Program-made: the position numbers and the translations under genes
The notes under the pieces: generated by a model
Database searches by the model: none
What the model was told of the DNA's origin: nothing
What the model saw: the letters and a program-made list of their open reading frames with translations, nothing else
Assembly (NCBI GenBank): GCA_963747765.1
Contig: CAVVGH010000001.1
Span: 307,346 to 371,345 of the forward strand
DNA: 64,000 nucleotides
Reading direction: 5' to 3'
DNA from: VRUE01 sp963747765
Lineage (GTDB): Bacteria; Actinomycetota; Thermoleophilia; Solirubrobacterales; 70-9
Shown: piece after piece, positions 8,264 to 16,684 of the stretch
Numbering within the stretch: position 1 is the first letter of the stretch
Layout of the letters: the number at the start of each line of letters is the position of its first letter

Positions 8264-8899
8264 GTGTCGAAGCGGGGCGACGTGCCAAAGCAAGCTGATG
8301 TGCCAAAGCAAGCTGATGTGCCAAAGCAAGCTGACGTGTCACTGCGGCGGTTTGAGTCCGGGGATGCCGAGGCCGTGCATCGCTGGTTCAACAACCCTGA
8401 GGCGACCAAGACGCTGATGGAGCAGCGGGGAAGCTTCTCGCTCGAGGAAGCCGAGGGCTGGGTGCGGCGGGCGATGGACGACGCGGGCGAGGACCGCAAG
8501 TACGCGATCGTTGTCGAGGGCTACGAGGAGCCGGTCGGGTTCACGGCGCTCTACGGTCTCTTCCGGCAGACGGCGCCCGAGCTTGGGGCGCTGATCGGAG
8601 ACGACGTTCGCGGCAAGGGTGTGGGCCGTCGTGCCGAGGCGCTGACGATCGCCAAGGCCTTCGATGAGTTCGGAGCGCACCGCGTCTACGGGCGCATTCC
8701 GGCCCGCAACGAGGTGGCCAAGAAGACCGTTGCGGGGCTCGGCTGGAAGTACGAGGGGACAATGCGCGCCCACCTCAACCGGCCCGATGGCGTCGACGAC
8801 TGCGAGGTCTGGGGCGTCCTCCCCGACGAGTTCCGCGCCGCGGCGGCGGACCTGCTGAGCGCCGGCGCGGACCGGGAGTCCGAGCCAGGTTCTTCGTGA
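8264..8899 (+). CDS. GNAT family N-acetyltransferase (RimJ/RimL-like)
   Basis: 211 residues from the GTG at 8264. An earlier GTG at 8234 lies inside the stem-loop and is unlikely. After a repetitive N-terminus (VPKQAD three times) comes the acetyltransferase domain: VSLRRFESGDAEAVHRWFNN, central YAIVVEGYEEPVGFTALYGL, acetyl-CoA loop GALIGDDVRGKGVGRRAEAL, and late IPARNEVAKKTVAGLGWKYE. This matches the RimJ/RimL type that acetylates protein N-termini or amino sugars. Its location in a polysaccharide locus makes sugar N-acetylation possible but unproven. The stop overlaps the next GTG. Confidence 0.8.
   Translation: MSKRGDVPKQADVPKQADVPKQADVSLRRFESGDAEAVHRWFNNPEATKTLMEQRGSFSLEEAEGWVRRAMDDAGEDRKYAIVVEGYEEPVGFTALYGLFRQTAPELGALIGDDVRGKGVGRRAEALTIAKAFDEFGAHRVYGRIPARNEVAKKTVAGLGWKYEGTMRAHLNRPDGVDDCEVWGVLPDEFRAAAADLLSAGADRESEPGSS
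8282..8335 (+). repeat. Three 18-bp tandem repeats in the acetyltransferase N-terminus
   Basis: Unit GTGCCAAAGCAAGCTGAT, three copies, in frame, giving VPKQAD repeated three times just before the GNAT domain. The repeats are nearly identical at the DNA level, so they arose recently or are kept uniform. Confidence 0.85.
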
Positions 8900-9972
8900 G
8901 TGGCTTGACGCTCGCAGGCGATGCGGCACCGGTCGCCGAGTTGATCGAAGACCACGGCGTAGCTGCCGCCGGCGAGGAGTTCTTCCGTTCCCGCCCCTTC
9001 CTGGGGGCCGAGGGTGTGACCCATACCCTCCGCATCGACGCGCGGGACGGATTGCTCCTGACCCCGGTGATCGTGCGGGAGATTCCCGGCACAGACGCGA
9101 AGGACGCGATTTCGCCCTACGGCTATCCCGGGTTCTGCAGGACGGACAATGGCGACTCCGCCGGAATGCGGACAGCCGCGACGGCGCCGCTTGACCCCGC
9201 GACGGCGCCGCTTGACCCCGCGACGGCGCCGCTTGACCCCGCGACGGCGCCGCTTGACCCCGCGACGGCGCCGCTTGACCCCGCGACGGTGGACTTCATA
9301 CCCACCGGGATGGTCAGCCTCTTCGTTCGCCACACGATCGGCGCCCCACCGCTGAGCGGGACGAGCGAGCGCAACATCGTCCAGATCGCGGACCCCGACC
9401 TGCCGCCGAAGACGCGCTCCAGCGACCGCAACCAGATCAACAAGAACCGCCGCAACGGCTATGAGGTGCGCATCGTTTCCGGTGTGGAGGCCTCGACCGC
9501 GGACCGCACCGGCTTCCGCGCCGCCTACGAGGAGACGATGCGCCGCGCCGCCGCGGCCGAGCGGTATTTCTTCGGTGACGCCTATTTCGATCGCATCCTC
9601 GACTCAGCCGCCGCCTGGCTCGCTGTGGCGCATGCTCCCGGGGGCGATGTCGCCGCCGCGTCGATTGCGGTGCGCAGCGACGGCTTCATCCACTACTACC
9701 TGAGTGGCAGCGCCGACGCCCACCTGCGCGACTCGCCGATGAAGAACGTGGTCGCTGCGCTGGTCGAGCTCTCGGCCGAGCAGGGGTTGCCCCTGAACCT
9801 CGGTGGCGGCATCTCCCGCGGCGACCGGCTCGAGGAGTTCAAGCGCGGCTTCGCCAACCGCGAAGAGCCATGGCACACCTCCGAGATCGTCTGCGACGCC
9901 GCCGCCTATTCGCGACTCAGCTCCGGCCGGGAAGCGGGCGATTTCTTCCCCGCCTACCGAGTCCCGCAGTAG
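8896..9972 (+). CDS. FemAB/GNAT-type acyltransferase (aminoacyl- or acetyltransferase)
   Basis: 358 residues, GTG start overlapping the upstream TGA. The N-terminal half (REIPGTDAKDAISPYGYPGF) and the C-terminal half are typical of FemAB-like BioF2 acetyltransferase domain proteins found in exopolysaccharide loci. The C-terminal half has RNQINKNRRNGYEVRIV, then AAAERYFFGDAYFDRI, then IHYYLSGSADAHLRDSPMKN and LNLGGGISRGDRLEEFKRGF. Such proteins modify peptidoglycan peptides or sugar amino groups. Five perfect 21-bp repeats insert (ATAPLDP)x5 between the halves at residues about 95-129. The segment is Pro-rich and probably an unstructured linker. Confidence 0.75.
   Translation: MSGLTLAGDAAPVAELIEDHGVAAAGEEFFRSRPFLGAEGVTHTLRIDARDGLLLTPVIVREIPGTDAKDAISPYGYPGFCRTDNGDSAGMRTAATAPLDPATAPLDPATAPLDPATAPLDPATAPLDPATVDFIPTGMVSLFVRHTIGAPPLSGTSERNIVQIADPDLPPKTRSSDRNQINKNRRNGYEVRIVSGVEASTADRTGFRAAYEETMRRAAAAERYFFGDAYFDRILDSAAAWLAVAHAPGGDVAAASIAVRSDGFIHYYLSGSADAHLRDSPMKNVVAALVELSAEQGLPLNLGGGISRGDRLEEFKRGFANREEPWHTSEIVCDAAAYSRLSSGREAGDFFPAYRVPQ
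9178..9282 (+). repeat. Five 21-bp tandem repeats encoding ATAPLDP
   Basis: Unit GCGACGGCGCCGCTTGACCCC repeated five times without a mismatch and in frame inside the FemAB-like gene. Copy number can change without a frameshift. The neighbouring upstream gene also carries an in-frame tandem repeat. Confidence 0.9.
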
Positions 9973-9996
9973 GCTCGATGGCCGCGGTTGGCGGCC

Positions 9997-10776
9997 TTAG
10001 CTCTTCGGCTTGACGGGGGTCGGACCGACGATGCTGAAGGAGCTGACGGACTCGCCGCCGTAGCGTCCCCAGGTGGCCTTGCCGAAATCGCGGATCGCGT
10101 CGAGCGTTATCGCGCCTCTGTATTCGTCGCAGCCCAGCAGGTTGGTCCAGGTGGTGGCCGCCACCGCGTAGTTCATGTTGGAGTCGGGGAACAGCAGCGT
10201 TCCTCCGTACATCGTGTCGTAGAGGCCCTTCAGCGCCAGCTGGTCCTTCTCGGGCAGGTCGGGGCTGTACTGGATCGCCATCCGGCCGTGCTCGAGCGAG
10301 TGGAGAGTGAAGATTTCCCGCGGCATCTCGCTGTAGGCCCCGTCGGCCTGCTGGTAGGGCGCTTCGGCGTGCTTGCCGGAGGTTGGCGGATCGGTCTTGT
10401 AGTTCGGCGTCGACGACGACGGGGGGATGTGGTCGTGCCCCTCGTCCTTGAGGTGGAGGCGCAACAGGCAGCCGGCCTGCTTGGCGGCCCGCTTCAGGTT
10501 GGTGACCTTGACGGCCGCCGGCGTCGTTCCCGCTCCTTCGTCGAGCGCGACTCCGTTGGTCGACCCGGTTTCCTGGTTGATGTGCGCCGCGCCGCCGCTT
10601 CCGTCGCCTGAGGAGATGAGCGCGATCGCGATCCCCGCGAGCACCGCAAGGCCGATGACCCCGGCGGCGACGTAGACGATCAGGAGCCGCCGCCGGCCGG
10701 CCGTCGAATGCCCGGACTGGCGTTCCTCGCGAAGCTGTCGCAGCCGCTCTCGCTCTTCCTCCCTGCGATTGGCCAC
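9997..10776 (-). CDS. DUF3105 domain membrane-anchored protein
   Basis: 259 residues, GTG start. A basic, Arg/Glu-rich N-terminus is followed by one membrane helix (LLIVYVAAGVIGLAVLAGIA) and an extracytoplasmic DUF3105 domain. Conserved points include DHIPPSSSTPNYKTDPPTSG, the HSLEHGRMAIQY segment and a late CDEYRGAITLDAIRDFGKATWG. The His-rich positions are typical of the family, but its biochemical function is not established. It lies 4 bp downstream of the hydrolase gene on the same strand, so the two are probably co-transcribed. Confidence 0.85.
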   Translation of the reverse strand: MANRREEERERLRQLREERQSGHSTAGRRRLLIVYVAAGVIGLAVLAGIAIALISSGDGSGGAAHINQETGSTNGVALDEGAGTTPAAVKVTNLKRAAKQAGCLLRLHLKDEGHDHIPPSSSTPNYKTDPPTSGKHAEAPYQQADGAYSEMPREIFTLHSLEHGRMAIQYSPDLPEKDQLALKGLYDTMYGGTLLFPDSNMNYAVAATTWTNLLGCDEYRGAITLDAIRDFGKATWGRYGGESVSSFSIVGPTPVKPKS

Positions 10777-10780
10777 GGCC

Positions 10781-11635
10781 CTATCCTGTCACGACGGCGC
10801 GGCCGCCGTACCCGTTGCCGTTGTGGCTCGTTGCGCCCCTGCGCCGCCCCCAGGTCTCCTCGAGGAACGCCGCCAGCTCGTCGGTCAGTCGCTGCGGCAT
10901 GATTCGCCACTCGAGAATCGAGTTCGCTTCGACAAGTCGCGCCTCGGGCAGCTCCTCGGCGAGCATCCCGGAGTCGCTGAACGGGTGCAGCGGGTCGCGC
11001 GGGTGCCCGACGATCAGCGCCGGACGGTCGATCCGACGCCGCTCCTCCCTGTGGGGCGCCGTCTCGCCGAGCAGCAGTCCCTCCAGCACTGCCAGCGACG
11101 GGCCGGGACGCCGGCGGATCCAGTCGAGTCCGATGTCGAGCAGGAAGTTGGTGCGGGGAACGATCGAGGCGAGTCGCGAGGTGACCTCGAACGCCGGCCG
11201 GCCGATCCGCAGGCCGAGCAGGATCGGAGTGAAGATCCCAGCCACCGCCGCCAGGGCGTTGTCGAGAACGGGCATCTCGATGAAGAGGCCCTCAGCCCGG
11301 TCGGGCTCGCGAACCGCGAGCTCGAGGGCGACGTTGGCGCCCAGGGAGGTGCCGCCGACCACCGCGGTCTGGAGCTCGAGGTGATCCAGCAGCGCGACGA
11401 CCTGCCGCGCGAACAGCGGCATCGAGTAGAGGCGCAGATCCTCCGGTTGGTCGGAGTCGCCGTGGCCCAGCAGGTCGACGCAGATCACGCGGTTGCCGCG
11501 CTTGGCGAGTTGCGCGGCAAGCGGCCTGAACATGCGCCGGTTCATCAGCAGCCCGTGCACGAGGACGAGAGCCCGCTCTCCTTCACCGCGTTCCTCGTAG
11601 CGGATCCTGTGCCCCCGGTAGCGAAGCTCCCCCAT
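10781..11635 (-). CDS. Alpha/beta-hydrolase
   Basis: 284 residues. Hallmarks of the alpha/beta-hydrolase fold are all in order: oxyanion-hole region LVLVHGLLMNRRMF, CVDLLGHGDSD, the nucleophile elbow GGTSLGANVAL (Ser as nucleophile), a candidate acid in LIVGHPRDPLHPF, and a likely catalytic His region near the end. The substrate is unknown. It is probably cytoplasmic, as no signal peptide is seen. It forms a likely operon with the DUF3105 gene. Confidence 0.8.
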   Translation of the reverse strand: MGELRYRGHRIRYEERGEGERALVLVHGLLMNRRMFRPLAAQLAKRGNRVICVDLLGHGDSDQPEDLRLYSMPLFARQVVALLDHLELQTAVVGGTSLGANVALELAVREPDRAEGLFIEMPVLDNALAAVAGIFTPILLGLRIGRPAFEVTSRLASIVPRTNFLLDIGLDWIRRRPGPSLAVLEGLLLGETAPHREERRRIDRPALIVGHPRDPLHPFSDSGMLAEELPEARLVEANSILEWRIMPQRLTDELAAFLEETWGRRRGATSHNGNGYGGRAVVTG

Positions 11636-11671
11636 GGCAGGAGTCAGTTTAGGCGCTTGGCGCCGCTCCCA

Positions 11672-12577
11672 TTAGGCCCGGCTCATCTCCTCACGGGCTC
11701 GCTCCCAGGGTCGAGCCGCGCGCAGGGCGCTCAGCACAGCGCGGGTGGCCGGCGCCCGGTTCAGCGCGTAGAAGTGGATGCCCGGCGCGCCACCGATCAG
11801 CAGCTCGGCGCACTGCTGTGCCGCGTAGGCGACACCGAGCGCGAACTCGCTCTGCTCGTCCCCTTCGGCGGCCCGGAACGCCGCCTCGAGCCGGGGGGGA
11901 ATCGCGGCGTCGCAGAGCTCGCAGATCCGCTTCGTCTGCGCAAAGCTCGTCACCGGGATCACCCCGGCGAGGATCGGGACGGCGATTCCCCTCTGGCGCG
12001 CCGCCGCGACGAAGTCGAAGTAGACCTGGTTGTCGAAGAAGAGCTGGGTGATCAGGAACGAGGCACCGGCTTCGACCTTCGTCTTCAGGTACGTGAGGTC
12101 GGTGTCGAGGTCGGGCGCCTCGGGGTGGACCTCCGGGAAGCAGGCGCCGCCGATCGCCAGGTCCCAGCCGGAGGCGATGAAGGCCGCCAGCTCCGCTGCG
12201 CTACCCAGTCCCCGCTCCGGCTGCACGAAGCCCTTCTGCCCGCGGGGCGGATCGCCGCGCAGCGCGAAGACGTTCTCGATGCCGGCGGCGTCGATCCGGT
12301 CGAGGGTTGTGGCCAACCCGTCGATCGTCTCGCCGACGCAGCTGAGGTGCGCCATCGTCTCGAAGCCCAGCTCGTCCTTGAGCGTCCGAGTGATCTCGAC
12401 CGTTCCCTCGCGTGTCGAGCCGCCGGCTCCGTAGGTGACCGACACGAAGTCCGGCTCGAGCTCTCGCAGGGCGCGAGCTGTCGAGAACAGCTGCTCGGTT
12501 GCCTCCTCGGTCTTCGGTGGGAAGAACTCGACGGAAAAGATCGGCTGCTTTGAGGCGAGGATTTGATCGATGCGCAT
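11672..12577 (-). CDS. metF: 5,10-methylenetetrahydrofolate reductase
   Basis: 301 residues from the ATG at 12577. Longer upstream readings lack family similarity. TIM-barrel FAD enzyme that reduces methylene-THF to methyl-THF for methionine synthesis. Visible family motifs are FSVEFFPPKTEEATEQLFST, DFVSVTYGAGGSTREGTVEI (with the catalytic Glu in FEFFPP-like position), NVFALRGDPPRG, and ASFLITQLFFDNQVYFDFV followed by VPILAGVIPVTSF. Length matches bacterial MetF. A candidate structured RNA lies about 160 bp beyond its start, on the opposite strand, and may share the promoter region. Confidence 0.93.
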   Translation of the reverse strand: MRIDQILASKQPIFSVEFFPPKTEEATEQLFSTARALRELEPDFVSVTYGAGGSTREGTVEITRTLKDELGFETMAHLSCVGETIDGLATTLDRIDAAGIENVFALRGDPPRGQKGFVQPERGLGSAAELAAFIASGWDLAIGGACFPEVHPEAPDLDTDLTYLKTKVEAGASFLITQLFFDNQVYFDFVAAARQRGIAVPILAGVIPVTSFAQTKRICELCDAAIPPRLEAAFRAAEGDEQSEFALGVAYAAQQCAELLIGGAPGIHFYALNRAPATRAVLSALRAARPWERAREEMSRA

Positions 12578-12733
12578 CCGCGCAGGGTAGCTGCGCGCGT
12601 TTCGCACGGTGGATTTGGGCCCCTCCCACAGGCATTGCAGGCACCGATGCGGCCCCGTCCCGCCCGGCGTCAAGGCCCCGTTCCCAGGGATCACCTGGCG
12701 TCAAGGCACCATTTCCCGGCGTTTTTCCCGTAC

Positions 12734-12921
12734 TTTGCGGGATTGAAGTTCGGCGACCCCTGGCGGCGCCGGTTGGCAGGCGCTAAGTTCGTTTCTGCGA
12801 CTGGCAGAGAGAGGCCCCACGAAAGCCAAGTGGGACACCATCTCGAAGGTGGCGTGAGGAGCTTCTACGCGCGAAGGCTACGTGCGAGGCAGGCTGCGAA
12901 CGCCACCGCTGGTCGCTTTTT
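12734..12921 (+). ncRNA. Candidate structured RNA, copy A
   Basis: A stretch without a good gene that is clearly related to 52648-52836 and of the same length. Stem 1: 12745-12749 with 12786-12790 (one mismatch), extended by 12761-12765 with 12781-12785. Stem 2: 12809-12820 region with 12830-12844, closing the loop GAAAGCCAA. Stem 3: 12868-12873 with 12881-12886, closing the loop AAGGCTA. The two loops share complementary AGCC/GGCU and could kiss. A final hairpin (12896-12899 with 12913-12916) is followed by five T. Stem bases differ between the copies but pairing is kept. No known family was recognised. Confidence 0.6.
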
Positions 12922-12946
12922 GTTGCCCGGCAGCGCAGGGGGATAG

Positions 12947-13046
12947 GGGGCGCGTTGCCCAGCGGAGGAAGTCAGGGGCGCGTTGCCCAGCGGAGGAAGT
13001 CAGGGGCGCGTTGCCCAGCGGAGGAAGTCAGGGGCGCGTTGCCCAG
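12947..13046. repeat. 28-bp tandem repeat, about 3.6 copies
   Basis: Three perfect units of 28 bp (each starting GGGGCGCGTTGCCC) plus a 16-bp partial unit. They lie between the candidate RNA and the hydratase gene. 28 is not a multiple of three and no convincing protein is encoded. The rest of 12578-13198 that is not RNA or repeat shows nothing recognisable. Confidence 0.9.
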
Positions 13047-13198
13047 GGTTCTGTCTGACGGCGGCCGTATTTTCCAGCTCGCCATCGAGCGCCTGCCCTC
13101 TTTGGCCCGCGTACCGGGGCGCGTTTGTGGGAGCTGGCGTTGTTGGCTGTCCCGTGAGTCGCCAACAACTAGCCCGCCACTCCCATACTCTCTGCGCG

Positions 13199-13951
13199 AT
13201 GGGAGACGAGTTGCGCTACGAGAGGGTTGGGGCGGCGGCGGTGCTTACCATCGACCGGCCCGAGCGGCGAAACGCGGTCGACAACGCGACGGCCAAGCTC
13301 TTCCGGGCCGGCTTGAAGGAGTTCGAGGCCGACGAGGGCGCACGCGTCCTGGTCCTCACCGGCGCCGGCGGAGAGGCGTTCTGCGCCGGTGCCGACCTGA
13401 AAGCGCTCGACCTCGACGTCGATCATCCAGAAGGTCCGATGGGCCCAACCCGCCGCACCCCGGCGAAGCCGGCGATCGCGGCGGTCGACGGCTGGTGCCT
13501 CGCCGGGGGAGTGGAGCTGGCCCTCTGGTGCGACATGCGGCTGGCAACGCCGCAATCGACGTTTGGCCTCTTCGAGCGCCGCTGGGGTGTCCCGCTGCTC
13601 GACGGTGGAACCCAGCGGCTGCCACGAGTGGTCGGCATGGGCCGGGCGCTGGAGCTGATCCTGACGGGCCGCCCGGTGGATGTCGAGGAGGCTCTCGGGA
13701 TCGGCCTGATCAACGAGATAGTCGACCCCGGCAAGCATCTGGAGCGGGCGCTGGAGCTGGCCGAGAAGATCGCCTCCTTCCCGCAGGAGACGATGCTCGC
13801 CGATCGCCGCGGCGCGATCGAGGGCTTTGGCCTGCCGCTCGCCGAGGGGATCGAACTGGAGCACCGGCTTGGCCGCGAGGTGCTCGACGTCGCGGTCCGC
13901 GGCGCCGCTCGCTTCGCCTCGGGCGAGGGCCGTCACGGAGCGGGCGTCTAG
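13199..13951 (+). CDS. Enoyl-CoA hydratase/isomerase family protein
   Basis: 250 residues from the ATG at 13199. Crotonase-fold motifs are present: AVLTIDRPERRNAVD, VLVLTGAGGEAFCAGADLKA (first oxyanion-hole strand), and IAAVDGWCLAGGVELALWCD (second). ATPQSTFGLFERRWGVPLLD corresponds to the region holding the catalytic Glu pair. It may act on a CoA thioester in fatty-acid or amino-acid breakdown. The exact substrate is not predictable. The TetR gene converges and overlaps by 4 bp. Confidence 0.85.
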   Translation: MGDELRYERVGAAAVLTIDRPERRNAVDNATAKLFRAGLKEFEADEGARVLVLTGAGGEAFCAGADLKALDLDVDHPEGPMGPTRRTPAKPAIAAVDGWCLAGGVELALWCDMRLATPQSTFGLFERRWGVPLLDGGTQRLPRVVGMGRALELILTGRPVDVEEALGIGLINEIVDPGKHLERALELAEKIASFPQETMLADRRGAIEGFGLPLAEGIELEHRLGREVLDVAVRGAARFASGEGRHGAGV

Positions 13952-14631
13952 GGCGTCGCTCCGGAGACGCGGCGCATCTCCTCTTCCGCTGCCTCGGAGC
14001 CGAGGTACGGCATCAGGACAGCGAATACGAGGTCCGGGAGCACCCGCTTCAGATCGGGCCCCCGCCCGGCGCGGATCTCGTCGAAGAGAATCGAGGCCAC
14101 CCCGCCGATCGCGAAGCGCGCCGTGTCGGGCGGCAGTTCGCCGCCCTGGTCGGAGTAGGTTCGCCCTTCCTCGAGGAATGGGGTGAAGCGTCCCAGCGCC
14201 ACGCGGTATCGCTCGCGGGCGCCGTCCCCAGCCGCGGTCACCTCGACCATCGCCAGGCGGGCGATGTCGGACTCGATCGACAGCAGCTCGACCAGGGCGC
14301 CCAGGCCGGCGGCGATCCGCTCCGGCCATGGTTCCCCGCCGCCGGCCTCGAAAGCGCTCGTCACATGTGCGACCAGGACGTCGATGATCGCGTCGTATGC
14401 CTCCAGGAAGCAGTCGTCCTTGTCCTCGAACAGCTCGTCGAAGGTGGCCCGCGAGACGCCGGCGAACTCGAGCACGTCGGCCACCGTCGTCGCCTCGTAG
14501 CCTTTGGCCGCCGCGACGCGCACCATCGCCTCCCGCAGGCGCTCGCGCTGCGAGCGGACGGCGTAGGCCGCCGGCAACCCGCGACGTCCGCTGGGCGGGG
14601 ACCGTGGATTCGATGCGGATAACGAATCCAT
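13948..14631 (-). CDS. TetR/AcrR family transcriptional regulator
   Basis: 227 residues from the ATG at 14631. The N-terminal helix-turn-helix reads REAMVRVAAAKGYEATTVAD followed by VLEFAGVSRATFDELFEDKD and CFLEAYDAI, the standard TetR pattern. The C-terminal ligand domain has no clear signature. It is divergent from the nucleotide-sugar dehydrogenase gene 67 bp away and convergent with the hydratase. The start was chosen to avoid overlap with the divergent gene. The ligand is unknown. Confidence 0.85.
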   Translation of the reverse strand: MDSLSASNPRSPPSGRRGLPAAYAVRSQRERLREAMVRVAAAKGYEATTVADVLEFAGVSRATFDELFEDKDDCFLEAYDAIIDVLVAHVTSAFEAGGGEPWPERIAAGLGALVELLSIESDIARLAMVEVTAAGDGARERYRVALGRFTPFLEEGRTYSDQGGELPPDTARFAIGGVASILFDEIRAGRGPDLKRVLPDLVFAVLMPYLGSEAAEEEMRRVSGATP

Positions 14632-14698
14632 CGTCGATTCAGCGTAGGGAAGCGATTGCCGCCTGTCCAACCGTCCCCGCGGCTCTACACTGCGCCCG

Positions 14699-15946
14699 AT
14701 GAAGATTGGGATCATCGGCCTCGGCTACGTCGGCCTGCCCCTCGCCGTCGCCTTCGCCGAAGCCGGCAACGACGTGGTCGGCCTGGACGCCGACCCCCGC
14801 AAGGTCGAGGCGGTGAACGCGGGCCACAGCTACGTCGAGGACATCGCCGACGCCACCCTGCAGCCCCTCCTGGACCGCCTGCGGGCCAGCAGCGAGCACA
14901 CCGACCTGCGCTCCTGCGAGGCGGTGATCATCTGCGTTCCGACCCCGCTCACCAACTCCCGCGAACCCGACCTCAGCTACCTGCTCGATGCCGCCACCGC
15001 CCTCTCGGCGGTCCTGCAGCCCGGGCAGCTCGTCGCCCTGGAGTCGACCACTTATCCGGGCACCACCCGGGAGCGCCTCAAACCCATCCTCGAGGAATCC
15101 GACATGACTGCCGGAGAGGACTTCCACCTCGTCTTCTCCCCGGAGCGCATCGACCCCGGCCGCACCGACCACACGATCCGCACCACCCCCAAGCTCCTCG
15201 GCGGCCTGACCGCGGCCTGCGCCGAGCGAGGCCGGGAGCTCTACGGACTGATCTGCGACGAGGTCGTCGTCCTCTCCACCCCGGAGGCCGCCGAGCTGGC
15301 AAAGCTCCTGGAGAACATCTTTCGCTCGGTCAACATCGCCCTCGCCAACGAGCTCTCCCAGCTCTGCGACCGGCTCGGCATCGACGTCTGGGAGGTGGTC
15401 GAGGCCGCCGCCACCAAGCCGTTTGGCTTCATGCGCTTCGATCCCGGCCCGGGGATGGGCGGCCACTGCCTGCCGGTCGACCCCTTCTACCTCGCCTTCA
15501 AGGCCCGCGAACACGACTTCTACCCCGAGTTCATCGAGCTGGCGGGGAAAGTGAACCGCGCCCAGCCCGCCTTCTGTGCCGAGCGCATCGGCCGCGCCCT
15601 CAACGACGCCGGCAGGTCGGTCAGGGGGTCGAAGGTCCTGATCTTGGGTGTCAGCTACAAGGCCGGCGTCGGCGACATCCGCGAGTCGCCCGCGCTGCAG
15701 ATCGTCAAGCTGCTGGCGGAGCTCGGCGCCGAGGTCTCCTACCACGATCCGCACGTGCCGGAACTGCCCGAATTGGGGCTCAGTTCGGTCGAGCTCGACG
15801 AGGGGATCGCCGCAACCGACATAGCGGCGATCGTCACCGCCCATCCCCACGTCGACTACGAGGAGGTGGTGAGCACGGCGCCGCTCGTGGTCGACTTCCG
15901 TGGGGTCACGCGCGGGATCGAGGCGGCCAATCTTGTGCGGCTGTAG
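14699..15946 (+). CDS. Nucleotide-sugar dehydrogenase (UDP-glucose / UDP-HexNAc 6-dehydrogenase family)
   Basis: 415 residues. Rossmann NAD motif at the start (MKIGIIGLGYVGLPLAVAFA), the substrate loop IICVPTPLTNSREPDLSYL, ESTTYPGTT, FSPERIDPG, AELAKLLENIFRSVNIALAN, and the active-site GPGMGGHCLPVDPFYL with the catalytic Cys at residue 257. KLLENIFRSVNIAL and GGHCLPVDP point to the WbpA/WbpO-like branch that oxidises UDP-GlcNAc or UDP-GalNAc to uronic acids, rather than plain UDP-glucose dehydrogenase. It probably supplies uronic acid donors to the glycan cluster at 1-10 kb. Confidence 0.9.
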   Translation: MKIGIIGLGYVGLPLAVAFAEAGNDVVGLDADPRKVEAVNAGHSYVEDIADATLQPLLDRLRASSEHTDLRSCEAVIICVPTPLTNSREPDLSYLLDAATALSAVLQPGQLVALESTTYPGTTRERLKPILEESDMTAGEDFHLVFSPERIDPGRTDHTIRTTPKLLGGLTAACAERGRELYGLICDEVVVLSTPEAAELAKLLENIFRSVNIALANELSQLCDRLGIDVWEVVEAAATKPFGFMRFDPGPGMGGHCLPVDPFYLAFKAREHDFYPEFIELAGKVNRAQPAFCAERIGRALNDAGRSVRGSKVLILGVSYKAGVGDIRESPALQIVKLLAELGAEVSYHDPHVPELPELGLSSVELDEGIAATDIAAIVTAHPHVDYEEVVSTAPLVVDFRGVTRGIEAANLVRL

Positions 15947-15973
15947 GGCGGTCCGGCCCGGTACAGTCGCTAG

Positions 15974-16684
15974 GTGGAGAGGGAGCCGATCGACAGATCC
16001 GCCCGCCCGCCGAGCTCGACAGGCGGGCACCCCCCCGACGCGCCGCGACTGCCGCCAGGCCGGCATGGCCTGCCGCGTGACTTCGTAGTCCAAAACCAGC
16101 GCGAGCGGCTGATTGCGGGGATCGCCGCGGCGCTCGCCGAGCACGGCTACGCGGGGTCGACGATTGCCCACATCACCGCCTCCGCAGCGGTTTCCCGGCG
16201 CACCTTCTACGAGCATTTCGCCAGCAAGGACGAGTGCTTCCTCGCCGCTTACGAGATGGTGATGGACGAGCTGCGCAAACGCGTCGCGGAGGCGTTTGAA
16301 GGAGTCGACGACTGGGCGCTGGCGATCAGGGCGGGGATTGCGGCGATGCTCGGCTTCCTCGCCGCCGAGCCGAACCTGGCCCGCCTCTGCATGGTCGAGG
16401 CGCTGGTTGCCGGCCCGGTTGTCGTGGAGCGCTACGACGAGGCCATCCAGAGCCTCGTCCCCTACTTCCGCAAGGGGCGAGAGGAGGTGCCCTCGGTGGC
16501 CCTCGCCGACCTCTCCCCAACAACGGAGGAGGCGCTGGTCGGCGGCATGGTCTCACTGATCTCGCGACGCATTCTGGCCGGCCGCGCAGCGGAGCTGGAG
16601 GGGCTTCTCCCGGACCTGGTCGAGTTCACCCTGACGCCCTATCTTGGCGTTGTCGGAGCGGCGCGGATCGCCAGGGCTGACTGA
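15974..16684 (+). CDS. TetR/AcrR family transcriptional regulator
   Basis: 236 residues, GTG start 27 bp after the dehydrogenase. A Pro/Arg-rich 35-residue leader precedes the HTH (RERLIAGIAAALAEHGYAGS, then ASAAVSRRTFYEHFASKDEC). The C-terminal domain contains FLAAEPNLARLCMVEALVAG, as in many actinobacterial TetR proteins linked to lipid metabolism. The leader could mean the true start is the later GTG at about 16075. It is followed directly by the SOS operon. Confidence 0.8.
   Translation: MEREPIDRSARPPSSTGGHPPDAPRLPPGRHGLPRDFVVQNQRERLIAGIAAALAEHGYAGSTIAHITASAAVSRRTFYEHFASKDECFLAAYEMVMDELRKRVAEAFEGVDDWALAIRAGIAAMLGFLAAEPNLARLCMVEALVAGPVVVERYDEAIQSLVPYFRKGREEVPSVALADLSPTTEEALVGGMVSLISRRILAGRAAELEGLLPDLVEFTLTPYLGVVGAARIARAD

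Noticed and set aside
9178..9282. Possible CRISPR array from five short repeats
   Set aside because: The 21-bp units are directly adjacent with no spacers and are in frame in a protein.
12734..12921. Known riboswitch before metF (THF, SAM or cobalamin type)
   Set aside because: Conserved cores of these classes are not visible, the G:U pairs and T-tract point to the strand opposite metF, and the same RNA occurs away from metF.
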